DNA from: Dasyornis broadbenti | Taxonomy: Eukaryota; Chordata; Aves; Passeriformes; Dasyornithidae | Assembly: GCA_013397935.1 (NCBI GenBank) | Contig: VZRN01005845.1 | Location: 151,434-215,433 of the forward strand | Length of the DNA stretch: 64,000 nucleotides | Direction: 5' to 3' | In this document: positions 14,489 to 28,966 of the stretch, piece by piece | Position numbering within the stretch: the first letter of the stretch is position 1 | Layout of the letters: each line of letters begins with the position of its first letter | Program-made: the position numbers and the translations under genes | The notes under the pieces: generated by a model | The model's database searches: none | Told to the model about the DNA's origin: nothing | Seen by the model: the letters and a program-made list of their open reading frames with translations, nothing else

Positions 14489-14563
14489 TTAAAAAAAACC
14501 AAAAAACAAAACAAAACAAAACAAACAAAAAAAAAAAAACAAAAACAAAACCAAAAAAAACCT
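14489..14563 (+). repeat. A-rich (CAAAA)n-type low-complexity tract
   Basis: Roughly 75 bp made almost only of A with single C interruptions, including several adjacent AAAAC units near 14507-14525. The minus-strand phenylalanine-rich open frames across it are artefacts of this composition. Confidence 0.8.
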
Positions 14564-17500
14564 TTGTGCAGCATAAAACAAACAAGAAATGACACTGATA
14601 ATAACTGGAAATTGAACATATGCCTAATGTTTTCATGCTGTAATTAAAAACCCTAAGTGCTAGAGAGATGATAACTAAAAAGAAAACATTTACATCAGTG
14701 GGTAGGGAATGTGGAGTCAGACTCCTTGAAAGGTAGACACAACTGTGAGCATCTTGGTCCTGCAAATCGTGTTTTTGCTTGCCACTTGTCTGTGTGAAGG
14801 AATTTTCTTAACAAACACTGTCTGAAGTGCAGACTTGGATCCTAGGCCAGCAGGAATGTCAGGTGTGGGAGGAACGTAGCTCAAAGGAAGCCAGTCCTGA
14901 AATAGACAAGAATGGACAAAGATGGCAATTTCTATGGACACAGAGAAGCAAGACTTTATAAATTGGATATTTATAGCATGAGCAACCCTTTTTTCAGCTT
15001 TGATTCTTATGGACTCAGTGAATGAAGAAAAAGAGATATAATAGCCAGGAACTGAAACCTCAGTATTAGGGTTGTTGAACAATAGTGACAGAATTCAGCA
15101 CAGACTCTTCTGAATTGACATGTTTTGTGGAGGAGCTGAAGAATATGGAGAACAATCTGGTTTTAGATCACAGGAACAACAAACATGACTTTTTGTGACA
15201 TTTCTACTACTGAGCAAGTTATGAAAACAATTTGTGAATTAAAGGCAATCAAGAATCAGTTGGATTGATATTTTTTTGCATTACTTTTGCCTCTCCCCAC
15301 TACATAAAAAGATTTTGAAATAGCACACATTGGTGGACGAAGAAAAGGAGCAAGTAAAGACAAACTGAAAAAACTCTTATCTCTTGGGTGAGAAAGGTAC
15401 TATATGGAGTTGATTAGACCTAATTTCATTCTAATATCACTTTCTCAATTTGTAACAAATGTAAGAGTGTAGCAACACATTATAAGATCTGAAGAGATTC
15501 TGATTTCATAAGAAAAAAAGGGAAAATCAAATATGCTGCATTAAAAAAGAGAACTGGCAATAGGTACTTAAAATAGAACAAATCATAGAAAAGTCCTTTA
15601 AATATGACTGACAACCAAGATAATGGGCTTAATATTTAAAAACTGATTGAACAAAGAAGGAACATGCAAATGAAATGAATACAACCCTAGAAACCGATAA
15701 AACTCCAAAAATGATGGGAAAAGTGATTACTGTGACTATTCCACATATTTAGAACAAAAGAATAGTTGGTTTATTTTAAGAAGGAATGATTTTTTTGGTC
15801 CCTCAAAAAGTATTTTAATATTTACCTAGCATCTGCAGCAAGGGTGGCTCAGGATGATTATTGTTCCATGAGACTCTGATCACAATGCAGCATGAGCTGC
15901 AGTGGCATTACAGCAGGAGCTCCAGTTTGCTGAAGAATTACAAGTGACTTACAGAGGTCATCTAGAAGATACCAGTTAACTTGCTTTATGCTGAAGAAAC
16001 TGAAAGGCTTAGGCCCCTGCAATCCTTTCTGATCCAGAGTGCTTTCCAATTCAAAGTAGGAAACCTGCAGCAACTAATTTTTTGACACTACTTAATAGGC
16101 AGCCACCTTGAGACTTTAAGCAATGAAAAGCAACTCCTCAGCAGGAGCTAAAGATTTTGCTGTATTAATACCACAACTCTTGAACATTCACTTTCTTCAA
16201 TCCAGCAGTCTTTAACATACCTCTTTATCCATATAAGTTTGTGCTCAGCATTTTCCAAAATGTCATCCACACTTTGATATTGTTCCCCCTACCAAGTGCA
16301 TCTTTCAAGTTTTATGTGTGCTGCTTTCTACTGGGCTCAGCAGTTGACTTTGGATAAATATTTTCAGCTTAAATATTTACAAAATTCACACAAATATTTG
16401 GATAGGTTGTGAATTTTCCCAAAAACTGATACAACTGTACAAATTGTTTATAACTTAGATTGAAAAATGTTGCCTAGCAGGAACAGTTACTTTAAATAAG
16501 CACTTATCACAATTAGAAAAAGAAGTAGGAGAAATGCTAACACTGCTAGATAGAAAATCATTATCATGGACCCAAATATTTAATTATGCATATGTCAAGC
16601 AAGAGAATTCCTTAAAAGAGCCCTTAGTCAAGCTCAGCAGGAAAAAAAATAAAGGCACAAAGCAAGAATAACTTGTGACAGTTAATCCACTGGGCAAACA
16701 TGAAACAAGAAAGAGGAAAGCCATGAGTTTGTGATCCAGTTTCAGAAGTTTGAGCTGAAAAAGCAGGTTTTGTGATTGAAATCTAGTTTTAAGGACTGGC
16801 AAGGTCATCATCCTAAAAAACCATCAGACTCTTGGTCTTTTCTGATTTATATTGTTGGACTCATTGGCTTGCTGAGTTTATAAAACACCTACTACAAGGA
16901 TTTTTATGAAAAGGGCACTTGCTTGAAAATAGGTGTGAATCATTTATGAAATCCAGCTGTGTATATGACAGGTACAATCTGTACCTCACCCTGCAGAAAA
17001 AAGGCAGATTACAAGCAGTGTGCAGGGAAAGGCCACTGGCCAAACACCTTAACTTGAAAACACAGAAATAAGGTCAAGGTTAAACTCTGAGAAAATCTAC
17101 TCCTGGACTCCACAGCTACAAAGGATGCAAGAAAATGTGCATCTAAACAGCATTACACTTAACCCTGACAAAAATGAAAAACCAGGTCAAAATAAAAACC
17201 AAGTCTGTTCATACATCACACAGGGAACAGCATGCCAACACCTATAACTTATCACAAACAAAGAGGACTGGAAACAAGTCTTCCTAGGACTTACTCAAAG
17301 CTCTTACAGAAGCTGTGGCACCAGCATCTCTGTGTGTTAGACCTGAATCTATCTGACATAGGCTGAACACCCAGAAAACCCAGGACCACACTATGCCGTT
17401 TGTCTGGGTTTTGAAATTCTAGTATCTTCATTTGGATAAGCTGTATTTCACACACCAGAAGTATTAGCAGAAGCTTTAGCAGACCTTGTCTACAAGACTC

Positions 17501-20500
17501 AGCAGCATTTTATATATTATCACCTGTGGTACAGACTGATAGGGCCAATGACCAGTCTTTCCATTAAGGACTTGTGTTAACAACTTAGCTGCTAAATAAT
17601 GGTTTGCTTCAGCTTGTATACACTTAGTCAGTCTCTCTACACTGATAGCTGAAAGAGCTGGATCAGGTCCCAGCAGGACTGGGAATCTGTCCACTAACTA
17701 GGCACAGAAAGATTTACTTCAGGATTTACTTCAATTCTGTGGAAATGACATATTAAAAGATTAAGGGTCCCTCTTAAAAGACCTGCATAAGAGACCTATA
17801 ATCTTATGTGGCAACTCTCATACACTTTGGAGAGAAGGGAAAAAAAGGTCCATCTTAAGGTACCATGTTTGCCATTTTTTGTACTGTGTTTGCTGCCTTA
17901 GGTTGCAGTGGCGGCCAAGCTTTTTTTTTTTGTCACAGATGGTTATGCTTAAACAGACTTGCCTGCCAACGTGGTTTGAACTTTTCTTAAATTATAAGTC
18001 ACCCCACCATCTAAGTCAATTCCCACCATGACAAAAAAAGGTTATTTTTAGCTTTCAAGTGCATTGGTTTGAAAATTAAAATATCCAGGAGTGCAACAAT
18101 AATGCAAATCTGCTCACCTGTGTCTAGAGAAGAAAAAGAAGGCAAGTGATTTGCCACCACCTTCTCAGCTTGAAGAAATTTTCTCATCTGTGGGTCAAAA
18201 CACAATAATAGCTACCTAGTCTTCCAGTGATTGTCATCCTGGAAAGCTGAAATATTTAACTTAAATAAGTTTATTTGCAGATCACAACGTGAAAACACTA
18301 TTATATAGAGAATATGAAGTGCATAATAAACAAGAAGACGCAATCATCACATTTATTAGACTAGAAGTGTCCTCGATGATCTCCACATGCTTTGTGGAAA
18401 ATTAGGATATTTTGTAAATTTTCCTTGCATAAAGTTTCTCAAATCCTTGCAAGGGAGCTTCAGCCTAGCGTTTTCACTAGAGTTGCATCTAACAGAAATA
18501 AACACTCAGTATACTTGACTAGAAACAACATTTATGGTGGAATATTGGGGCTACACAGGATGAAAACTTACCAGATAGAGGGATTTAATGACATATGGGC
18601 AGGTCCAAGGCATGGCTGTCCTGCAGAGTTACTAAATCACGGAGCAGGAACTGCTGTCCTGTGTGAAAAGAGTAGTAGAGAAAAGCAAGTTGGAAACAAG
18701 CATGAGTCACTGGGAGAGACAAAGGCAGACTTCCTCCTCTGCCCTGCTTTTGTTGCTTTGTTAGCCCTTTCCTGGTCACAGTTCTTGGCCAAATGCTTTG
18801 GGAGAGTCACCACAATGGACAAGGTTGTATTTCCTGCCCACTGATAGTGGCTTCAGGGAGCTCTTCTCCCATTTTCAGGGAGCTCTGCTCCAGGACCAAA
18901 GAAAGATTCAGCCCCGCCTTTTCTCCCTGTCCTTGTGCTCATTGGTGCTCCCTACCGAAACCTGCACCAAAGCATGGGAGATTAGCATGGAAACTGTGCA
19001 CAGGGAACCCCAGCTGCTTCCACAGCTTTTCCACGATTTGTCTTTTACAAACTCCATTCTTTTTATTTTTTCACAGCTTCCCTTGGTCACCAGGTACAAC
19101 CTTTCTGTTTAGGCCTTCTATTTCTGCTCCCTCTAGGCACAACATTTCTAAGAAATTTGTTCCAAGATTTCAGAATCAGGATTTACTGTCATATCTGACA
19201 TTCTCTCTAAAGAAAAAAATCCCAGCAATTTTGAACTTTCTCCTAAAAGCATCAGTGGATGATGGTGTGTAGAGGAATTTCTTAAGGAAAGGGGGCATGT
19301 GAGCAATCCAGCTTTCACAGGTGAATTAATTTAGCTTCAAGGACAGAGGGAAAACAGCCAAAGCCGTGAAGGAAGAAACATGCCAGCCAGATAAGATACT
19401 CCAGGATGGGAAAGAAGAAAGCACTGGCATGTAAGACGTGAGAAACGTGACAGAATTTGCTGTGCAGACAGACTGGTGCCATTCGCATGATATAAACAAT
19501 GTATTCCAATTAGAAGAATTTTGGGGTGCATGGACACTGCTAGTTATCCAAGAGAGATGCAGGTAAAGGCGTGTGCTTTACAGGGATATAGTATAAGACT
19601 GCTTAATGCAGCACAATAAATGTTTTTTGGGCTTCACTTGATCACATTGATCATGGCGTGATGTCCCTTTATTTCCCGTGTTTTACAACAATGGTGCTTT
19701 ACAAAAGCTATCTGAAATGACGTTTCTTATGGTTCTGAAGACACAAAAATGCCACCAAAATAAATACAAAGGTTTATCACTAAATATAGCACTCCCAATT
19801 TCCAGTGTGGCTTCCTCCTTTTTAAGAGCTGAGCTTGCCTTTTTTTTTTTTTATCGCCTAGGTAGCTATTGTCAAAAATTCCTAGCTAACACAGGCAGTA
19901 GATTTTTTCTTTTTTTTAACATTTTCTCTAGTGTTCATCTAACCTCACTGAAAAATGACTGAATATTCCCATAATGCTGTCCCATTTAATTTCTACAACA
20001 AAGCCTTGTTACTGTCTCTATACTTCATTTCATTTTCACAACCAAGCTTCCATTTTTTTTTTTTATTATAAAAGTAGGACTATTTCCATGCTATTTTTCA
20101 CCTCCAGAGGTGTTATTAGCTTGCTATAATAACAGACCATGCTCCTGCTGTGTCTGCTGAAGAAATTATCCCAGTAGCCCAATGAAGCTGTGCCACCTGC
20201 CCAGCAGCTCAGCATTCGAAGTATTTCTGAATATAGCCGGGCTCTCCATTGCCCCAAAGCTTAAGCAATAACAAAGAAAAGTTTTCTAGAGAAAAATATT
20301 CACTTTTTAAACACACATAAAGAGGGCTATTATTTTCTGAGGCCTGCTTCAGTTCAGACAAAACTGTGGAAGTAAAGCTCATAGTTTTACGTCCTAATCC
20401 TGCTGGGAAAGCCACCAGTGGTATAAATACATGTTGACTGCTGCAGAAGTAGAGTTGGAGGGGGAAGGATGCACTACAATCTCTCTTTTCAAATCTTGCC

Positions 20501-23500
20501 TGTTTTAGATGCCTGGAACACCACGACTAGGATAACACCCTATGCTGATTCAGGCCAAGGCAATGAGAGGAGGAATTGAGAGAAATCTTTGCAAACTTCA
20601 AAGTGTTTGTAAAATCAGAACTCTAAATGTTGGGCAAAAAAACCCAACAGCCTCTACAGGAATTCTCAAAATATAGTAGGTCTGGCTGACTTCTGGTGTA
20701 GTACCCTCAGTCACTTAGCATGGCTTTTGTTGAAAATATTTTAACAATGGTAAACTTGGCCAAAAAGAAAATTAAGGAACAGAACAGTATAAAAATCAAT
20801 GACTACATGGAATCCCAAATGGTACATCATTGTTACTGCACATTAAAATGGCTGCATATAAATGATATTTTAAGATGATTATAAAGCTATCACCATTAAA
20901 ATGGGAGCTTTGTGTACTTACTCTTTACATCACAGAAGGCACCAAACCATGGCATCAATTCAGCCTCAGTATTTAAAAGATTATTTTAGAGTGAGGACAC
21001 CTCCATAACATGAAGAAACATAATCTGTGATTGGTTCTTTGGCTCTCGGTCACTCTAAAAGCATTAGGAGAACCATCTAAAATAATTAAAAGTATACTTG
21101 ATGCACTAGGTTTTGAAGAATAGGAAAAAAATCTTCTTGCTCTTGAACATTTTATTTCTTTGAAAAATCACAAATGAAATAATAATTCTCAAGATATTTA
21201 ACCTCACAAAAGAAAATATGGGAAGAATGGCAATTGTAATGAGTTTTTGTTCAGGAAAATAAAAACATAGAGAATCTTCTAACAATTTTCATTTTATTTT
21301 CAAGACATGGAGTTAATAGTTCTGAAATATATGTTGCTGACTACTATTTCTGTGGAGACCTTTTTAAGGACTACCCCTGAAAAAGGTAGCAAAATTGGCT
21401 GAATCTCCAGACACCAACCTATGGAAATCAGCTGTAAACCTACAGTGCAATGCCTGAACTACTGTGTTATTGTAACCTTGCAGCCTAATGAACTGGGTTC
21501 AGATCTGTTCTCTACCACACATTCATTGAATGAGGGCCAGTAAGAAATCAAGTGCATGACTAGAGATCAGCTGACTGCCCTGTCCTTTTCACAGGGGTGT
21601 TCTCTTGGAAGGTGCTTCTAAAATTTTTTGGTGCACTCAAAGTGCTATTTGGCCGTCATTGCCAAATTCTCAAAATCGGTAAAACATTAACTTAGATAAG
21701 GAGATCTGGAAAGCTTGAAGCAGCTGCACGACTTCATTACTTCAAGAAGAAATGACTAAACAAACAGCTTAGAGAGATAATTTACTGTTCCAACAAAATA
21801 AACATTTTTCTCTTACAAAAAAACCCCCTAAACCAAACCAAAACAACAACAAAACAATGAAGAAAACTACAGTATGCTTCCAAGAAAAGATCAACCACAA
21901 ATGGAACTCATACAACATTCCTTATCTTTGTTTGGCTCTCAGTGCTGTCACCATGAACTGTTTTTACAACTATTACTAAAACAAAATTTTATGGAACACC
22001 CCAGATCACACTTGCTGCTATCCACAGTCCTTTTTCATTACAGTTTATCAACTGAGTTATATATTTAAAGTTATTTATTTAGAGCGGGAAAGTTACCAAA
22101 GGCAATACAAAAACATGTAAAAAGCACATCTGAAATTTAAGTCCATGCTTTGGTGTCTTGCAACATGTGACATGCAGCAGGGCAGACAAAGAACATCTGA
22201 AAAAACCTGTTCTTTTGTAGTCATGGTTTCCTATGCTTGGTAACCATTTAACAGAAGAATGATGTTTATTTTGGGATTTCTGGCTTATTATTTTTTCCCC
22301 TAGCACACCTGAAATGTTTTAGAGGGTTTGGTTTTTTTCACACCATAAAGATGTTTGCCCTTTTTCCTTTAATTGTTGTGCTGGGATCACATCTCTCCTC
22401 AGCAGATGCAAAGCTGCATTTACAAATGGAGAGCACATGCTGAAAAATTCTTGGGTTTCTTACTTGAGGCCTTGACTGTATGATAAAATATCCAACAGCC
22501 ATTGTTGGTGGCCACTGCTTGTTCACAAGCATTAAAACACACCAGCATATGAACTGCAAGGATGTTGAGTCTCATCTATGGAGAGATTGAATTATTTGTC
22601 AGACTTCTGCTCCCTGGAAGTTTTCACAGGGACACAGACCCGTTCTCTCTTGTCTTTGCTAGAGACATAAAAGAATTCTTGTGAAAGTATGAGACTTTAT
22701 GCTACTGTAGTATAAATCTAGCTTCTTTCTTTTCTTGTGGACAAAGGTCAAGCACAGCCGATTATATGCATTTGTTTTTCCCTCGTTGAGCAGCAGACAG
22801 TCAGCCAGCCTTTGAGCAAGAAGGGTTATTAGTGAGAGCACTATTCAAAACAATATAAACTGTTGATTTAGAAATATCACTCACTTAAATATCCATGAGA
22901 GTTACGTTTGATCAGATTGAAGCGATAGTTAAGTGAAAGCTTTACCCAAACTGCTTATGTGGCAACTAAAGAAAATCAAACTGCCTTATTAAGATCTCCT
23001 TTCTGAGAAAACGTTTTAAGGGTAGTATTTATTTCATTGCCTCTTCTTTTTCAGAGAATAATATTCACATTCAGTAAAATTAGGAAAGAGCTGTTTACTC
23101 TCAAATGCTTGTTATCAAGATGACTCTATTTTAAAAAGGGTGGAAACACATCTGATGCCCTTACTCTAACATGTCAAGGTTAATTTTGCAGTACTAGTGC
23201 TGTTGTGTTCCTGATCACGCAAGGATAACCGAAGTTTCTGGAGAAGGGAACGCCTATTTTAATCCCAGGCTGCCCTGCAGAATTTATATACCAAGGAAGT
23301 TGTCCGGTTTTCCTACTTAGATCAGTTAGAAACTCCATCCATACAAAGCAAGAATATGAATAACAATTGACATCATTTTTCTGAACACTCGTGAGATAAT
23401 AGGAAGCAGGATGATTAGAAAAAATAAATTTCTAAAAGATTCCTTAGAGATAACCAGAATATAAGTATTCCAGGGCTTCATCCGCATTATTAGCAACCAC

Positions 23501-26460
23501 TGTAATCTAAACACTGAGTTAGATAGCTCATTAGTTTTTCACTACTCACAGTTATATACTTCATTCTTCCTGATTTTTGGAATTTGTTACTAAATGAACG
23601 ACTCTTTAAGATCAGAGACAATTGTAGCTAATAATCATGGAGCCTCAAGTCCATTTGGAAAGCTTTCCAGGATAAATGAAATAATTTGTGTCCTCTGAAA
23701 CACAAACAGGCTTTTCATTTACTGAGTTTTGCCTACGAGGCATTCATCAGATAATACCTCAAACTATGCAATATAGAGTTTCAAAAACATATAATAATTT
23801 TCTTAGTGCTATTGTCATTCACAATACTTCAAAACAAAGCAGTTATCAGAATTCAAGTTCTGATATTATTATCTGTTCAGCTTGGTGGGAATCTAACACA
23901 TTTTCCTCCTGCTCAGCAAACTGGGTACAGCCAACATGTGCACCCTTCCACCTGTCCCAAGTCACCAACAGAAGCCAGAGATGAATTTCAGAGACAAGAG
24001 GCCAAATTCCAATGGCTGGATCCACTCTCTACTCATATAAAACCGCAAATATTGAGCTTTACCTACAAGTTAGCCAATATTTACATTGTATTTGACACAA
24101 TGCTCTGGATACATCAGGAGCATGAGTATATTGATAGTCAGTATTCAGAAGAGGTAAGGGCAGTATTCTCACCTCTAAAATAAGGAGAAACACTGTTAAC
24201 AGCAAATGCCTTCTCATACTTGAGATAAGATAGTTGAGTGGCCACACAGAGACCAGCCTGATTCACTGTCCCATGGCAAGGGGCACATAAACATGCAGAT
24301 TCAGGAGCTCTGGTAGGCACTGATACCTGCTGAAGCCAACGAAGAACTCTGTTTCTCAGGAAAATCCACATACTCCATGTCTTTCAAAGGTTTAAATACA
24401 AAGAGCTGGCTTGCAAAAATACCTGGCAATATTGTTGTAGTAACAGCTTCTTTGCAGCCTGTGTCAAACTTCAAGATACCAGGAGAGAGATTTTGCATTA
24501 TCTACTTGACAGTGGTACAAAACAACAGAGATATCAAATGGCAAAGACACTTTTTTGATTACAACACTATTTGGATACTAGAAAAAGGCCAAATGCTGTC
24601 TTAAAAAGAGATATATAAAGAAAAGACACAGCAAGAGAAAGCCAGAAAACATTTTTGAGACAGCTAAAGACTCCTTACTACAGCAGCGTGTAGCTTCTTC
24701 CCCAGAGAGGAGTGAGCTGTGAAAGAGTCTTGTCATACCAGAACACTTTAATGGTATCCACATGTGAGCTTGCACAACACAATGGCAAAATTATACACGT
24801 TTTTACCATAAAGCCTCCAAAGCAATAGAAGTTACCACCATGACAGCCATTTGTAATAAAGAATTTTTAGGAAACTGTGTTCCCTAAAACCACGTAGAAA
24901 ATTATAATATGCAGTGATGAGAGTTTATGATGACTCTTTTCTCACAGACAGATGGCATTGATGGCAGTTTCCTTTAAAATACTGGATTTGGATGATATAT
25001 AACTTTGTCCAGATCACTGACCTTCAGTGGTTACTTTACCAGGTTTAAGCACCATACAAGGACTTGAACTCAGGTGCCAGCTACACCTCAGCAACAATTA
25101 AAGCACACCAATTTATGCTTGTGTTTCAATTAAACTTCTACATATTTTTCAGAAAGTAAATGAGAATCTCTTGCAACCTTCTTTGCTCATTAGCTTCAAA
25201 GTAAGAGGTCATATACATTCATTTATGCCACAATTATTTTTGATCCTCCACCTGCACTGTTGCAGGTCAGCTTTCCATAGCACTAACTGTACAGTGTGAG
25301 AGAGTTGGAGAATTCAGAGAAAAAGCACTCTCAAATGCTCTTTTGATTTCTCACTGTGGATACCTCTCTAAGAGAGCATGAGAGTGCGAGACTTGATTCT
25401 TACACACCTGGGGCTTTTGGCTAGATGTTCGCTTTACCTCTTCTGCCAGAGGTTCCCAACATGCACAGATAAACCTAAAGGACAACACAGCAAGGGCTGC
25501 AGCAAACAAGTAATGATATGGGTTCTGGAGAGAGGGAATGCAGCATTTGGGGAGGACTCTCTGCCACCTTATTTATTCTGACTTGCAAATAGTGACTAAC
25601 ATCCTGTTTTTATAAATTAACAAAAACTACTGAATATTTTCCTTTTAGCGTACTGTTTTGTTATGTTTTTTTATTTCCTTGTCAGAAGATTAGGAGTTAA
25701 TGCGGTATTTTGGACCTCTGGCTATTTCCTGACATGTGGTGGTGCTACTGCTTAAATCAAGTCATATAGGCTTCTCTAAAGATCAATCAGACATTTCATT
25801 CCTTTAAATAATGCTCAGTCATCTTAGAAACAATAAAAAGTAACACCCCTTGCCTCATACTAACTTTTTTCTTCTAATTAAAATAATGTACAAGAGTTTA
25901 TTATCTAGACATATTTTTCCTTTTACAATAAATTACTCTATGTGTGTAGTATTCATTAATTTAAAGAAATTTATCTCTCAGCAGCAGAGAGAAGTTTACC
26001 TATGCAGCTCAGCACCTATGTAGCTACCTTACTTGTGGTGACACAGTACCTATTGCTTTTAGCTCACCTCTACCCACTGGAAAAATAATAAAAAAACATT
26101 CAGGTAATTAACAGACTTTTGGTTAGAAGTTTTCCTTCATGTCCACAGAAGAGAGCTGCTAAAATGTTCTGATGTGCTATTCAAGTTCCAGTTTTTGCCG
26201 TTTACTGCGGTTGTGTTTTACATATGGGCATATTTCATTTTGTTCCAAGCTGTGCAGAAAGGAAACTTACCATGGCATCCCTTTCAAACCTGATGAGAAC
26301 CATGCAAATACTGGCCTTCATTCAAGGCCACATCTGATGCTTCTGGCAGCATGGGAAGGAAATGACACACATAGTGGAAGAAGGGAGGAGCACAAGTGAA
26401 GGATGGTTTCTGAGAAATCATAGCACTATAAAAAGATTTGTTTTAGAAGCCTCCTGTTTA

Positions 26461-26553
26461 GTAGTAGTAATAATAATTAAAATAATAATAATAACAACAA
26501 TAATAAAATAATAAATAAATAATTTTTTGTTATTATTATTAATAATAATAGTA
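26461..26553. repeat. (AAT)n / (ATT)n compound microsatellite
   Basis: About 93 bp of imperfect AAT units changing to ATT units after a short T run near 26523-26528. Because the unit flips to its complement, AATAATAATAAC (from about 26481) can pair with GTTATTATTATT (26529-26540). Confidence 0.85.
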
Positions 26554-27911
26554 TGGTTGGATCTTTATTGTCAGAAACTGGCTGTTAGGGGAATCAGATC
26601 AGCTCAACTCCAATTCCTAGCATGATCGACTGACCGAACTTGTTTAAGAACACTCAGCTCTGTGGAGCCGTCATTCCTTTCTACCAATGACAAAGAGGAG
26701 AAAGGTCAGTGTAAAACAGCTCACCTGGAAATAGCACTTTCACAGGCTTATTGGTGTCCATAATAACAAGAAATAAGCTTGCACGCAAACGCAAAACATG
26801 CACATCTGCATGCCTTCTATTTGAAGCATAAAAACAGTTTAAAGGAGAAAAAGGAAAAAAAAGAGAGCTTCCTAAAAGGCAAGATCCATTTGACTGTGGG
26901 ATAGCTTTCAACAGGAAATGAAAATGTCATCACCTGACATTTCTGAAGCTGCGCTTTCAACTCCTGAGACAGAGTGCCAGCAGGACTATTAAATAGAAGA
27001 GCTGGTCACAGGCCAGTACACTTTCCATATGTTTCCCTGGGGTAATTAGTGTCACTTCCCCTATGAAGGGGCTCACTGTGCTTACCAGTGAATATGTCAA
27101 GACTGGTCACTCTGAAAATCAACACTACAAAGTCACTGGCAGGACCTTTAGGTTGAAAAATGAATCCTTCTAACTTATATGTTCTCAAATCAAAAAAGAG
27201 TTTAATTGAACAGTCTTTTGAAAGAAATTTCTCTGCACTCCCTTGTGACATCCCCAGAGAAGAGAACCAGAACATATTCAACCAAAAACCTGTCTCAAGG
27301 CAGCTTTTGGGCTGCCTAATCTATCCCTGCTTTCCTGCTGCACAGCTGGATTCTTGATGCAGGGGCAGAAGCCTTCCCCTTCTTGCAAACACACAGACGC
27401 CATGCCATAGAGGCCTCTCCTGAGGAATCTGAAAGCACCAACCCAACACTGAGGTGTCCTGGCCAGCGGGATGCCAGGAATTGCCCCTTCCTCACCGCAG
27501 CCCCCAGGGTACCTGAGGATCACACCAGGCTGCTTGGAGGAGCTGTTAGTCAGTGCTGGTACATGGCTTCAAAGGTCTTAAAATTGTCAGCAATCCACAG
27601 AACTATTTAAAATTATTTTTGCTTAGAAATCCCTCTATAACTTATGAAAAATATCACCTTTGAGGATTTCTGTATATGTCAACACTAACAGAGTGTTAGC
27701 AAGAGAAATTGCAACTGAAGGCTTCTTCCACACAGCAGTGATCAGAACAAACTTCTTCACACCCTTTCACTCCCTCCTCCTGGGATGCAAACAGTGGGGG
27801 AGAGAGTTATTTCTTCCTTTAAAGTCTAATACTGATGATTGGATTGCTTCCCTTTGAGGAGGAAGGAAGCAGCAGAGAAGACAGGTTGGGCTTCCTTCCA
27901 AATGCACCATC

Positions 27912-27968
27912 CTGGGCCTGTCCTCGGTAAATTGATGGCATTGCTTATACAAGGAGGGACAGGCCCAG
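27912..27968. repeat. Inverted repeat, 12-bp perfect arms
   Basis: CTGGGCCTGTCC at 27912-27923 is the exact reverse complement of GGACAGGCCCAG at 27957-27968, with a 33-base AT-richer loop. It could fold as a hairpin in RNA, but no transcript evidence is visible. Confidence 0.75.
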
Positions 27969-28429
27969 CTTTGTTCAGGGGCAAGGGCAGGACACAGCAG
28001 CTGCGATGCGCATGGATGTCTGGCACGTCAAACCACCCTTCAGCATGGCACTATCAGCACCTGGTGGCCACTGTCCGAGGCCAGCAGTGCTGGAAAGCTC
28101 TGTGTCTGACTCTTCCAGGTGGGAAGAATTCCTCAATAAAAGTCCTTGTTAAAAGAAATAAAATGTAAAAAAAGCAGAACAAAAAGGCAAAAAAACTTTA
28201 GCTTTCACTTTAGTAAGTCATCTGCTGGAATGGAATAAAGCCACCCCAAGGAAGAAATGTAATTTAAACTTCAAAGACATTAATACACATCTGTGGGAAG
28301 CTCAGGTATGCTGACCACATCTAAGCAAGTGGGACTGACCCTAGAGCTATGACTACTCTGTGTCCTTCACAAGATTTCAAGATTTGTAGAATCAAGTTGT
28401 CATTCAGGCGGTAGTTTGCTAGGTTTTAG

Positions 28430-28445
28430 TTTTTTTTTTTTTTTT
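28430..28445. repeat. Poly(T) run, 16 bp
   Basis: Uninterrupted T run with no recognisable retroposon attached. Confidence 0.85.
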
Positions 28446-28966
28446 GAAACTCTGAGGAGGAAGGTCATAATGCAATATCTGTTTACGACAATTCGCCAAG
28501 AGGCAAGATGTTTCTTGGCATTTATCCAAACCATTTAGTTCACATATATATTAGAAAACGTTGTTACATCAGCAGCTATGGTTGATACCAACAGAGACAA
28601 TGAGAGCATTAAGAGGTGAAAAGCTTTAGAAGGCAAGCTACTGAATATTTCACAAGAGATGAAGGAGAGAGTGTCACTGATGCAAGGGGAAGGTCAGAAA
28701 GCTTAAACATCTCAGGGACACTTAAGAAATAATAAAATGGCTATTAGGCCTTCCAGATGTTGCTATGCAGCTTTTAGGATCCCGGTATTTCAATCTGATT
28801 TTCATACCAAGGTGAGTGCTTCACTAGATGTGCATCAGTGACATGCAGCACTTGCCAAGGGAGTTTGCAGGGATGCGTTTACAGCATCACGGGAATGATG
28901 TGACTTTTGAGGGTGCCTTTGAGGGCTGATACTTTGTCATTTTATTGATCACTTTTATTAATGCCT

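Larger units (their letters stand above)
13472..26460. other. Intergenic, no gene recognised
   Basis: Long AT-rich stretch. The longest open frames (18392-18844 and 18793-19272, plus strand) have no recognisable domain and mixed low-complexity composition. Low-complexity content includes an alternating AT tract and an A-rich CAAAA-type tract, listed separately, and A-rich words near 21820-21855. No RNA gene, CR1 tail or LTR was recognised. Confidence 0.6.
26554..28966. other. Intergenic, somewhat more GC-rich toward 27280-28120
   Basis: No gene was recognised. The part from about 27280 to 28120 is richer in C and G than its flanks and holds short overlapping open frames on both strands, none with a recognisable domain. 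A 12-bp inverted repeat (27912-27968) and a 16-bp T run (28430-28445) are listed separately. Confidence 0.55.

Noticed and set aside
14404..14765. Phenylalanine-rich minus-strand frames
   Set aside because: Translation of an A-rich simple repeat, not a protein.
18392..19272. Overlapping plus-strand frames of 150 and 159 codons
   Set aside because: They overlap in different frames, have no recognisable domains, and are within chance expectation.
28045..28070. CTCF-like word CACCTGGTGGCCACTG
   Set aside because: Compared with the CTCF core it lacks the central G-rich bases; too weak to call.
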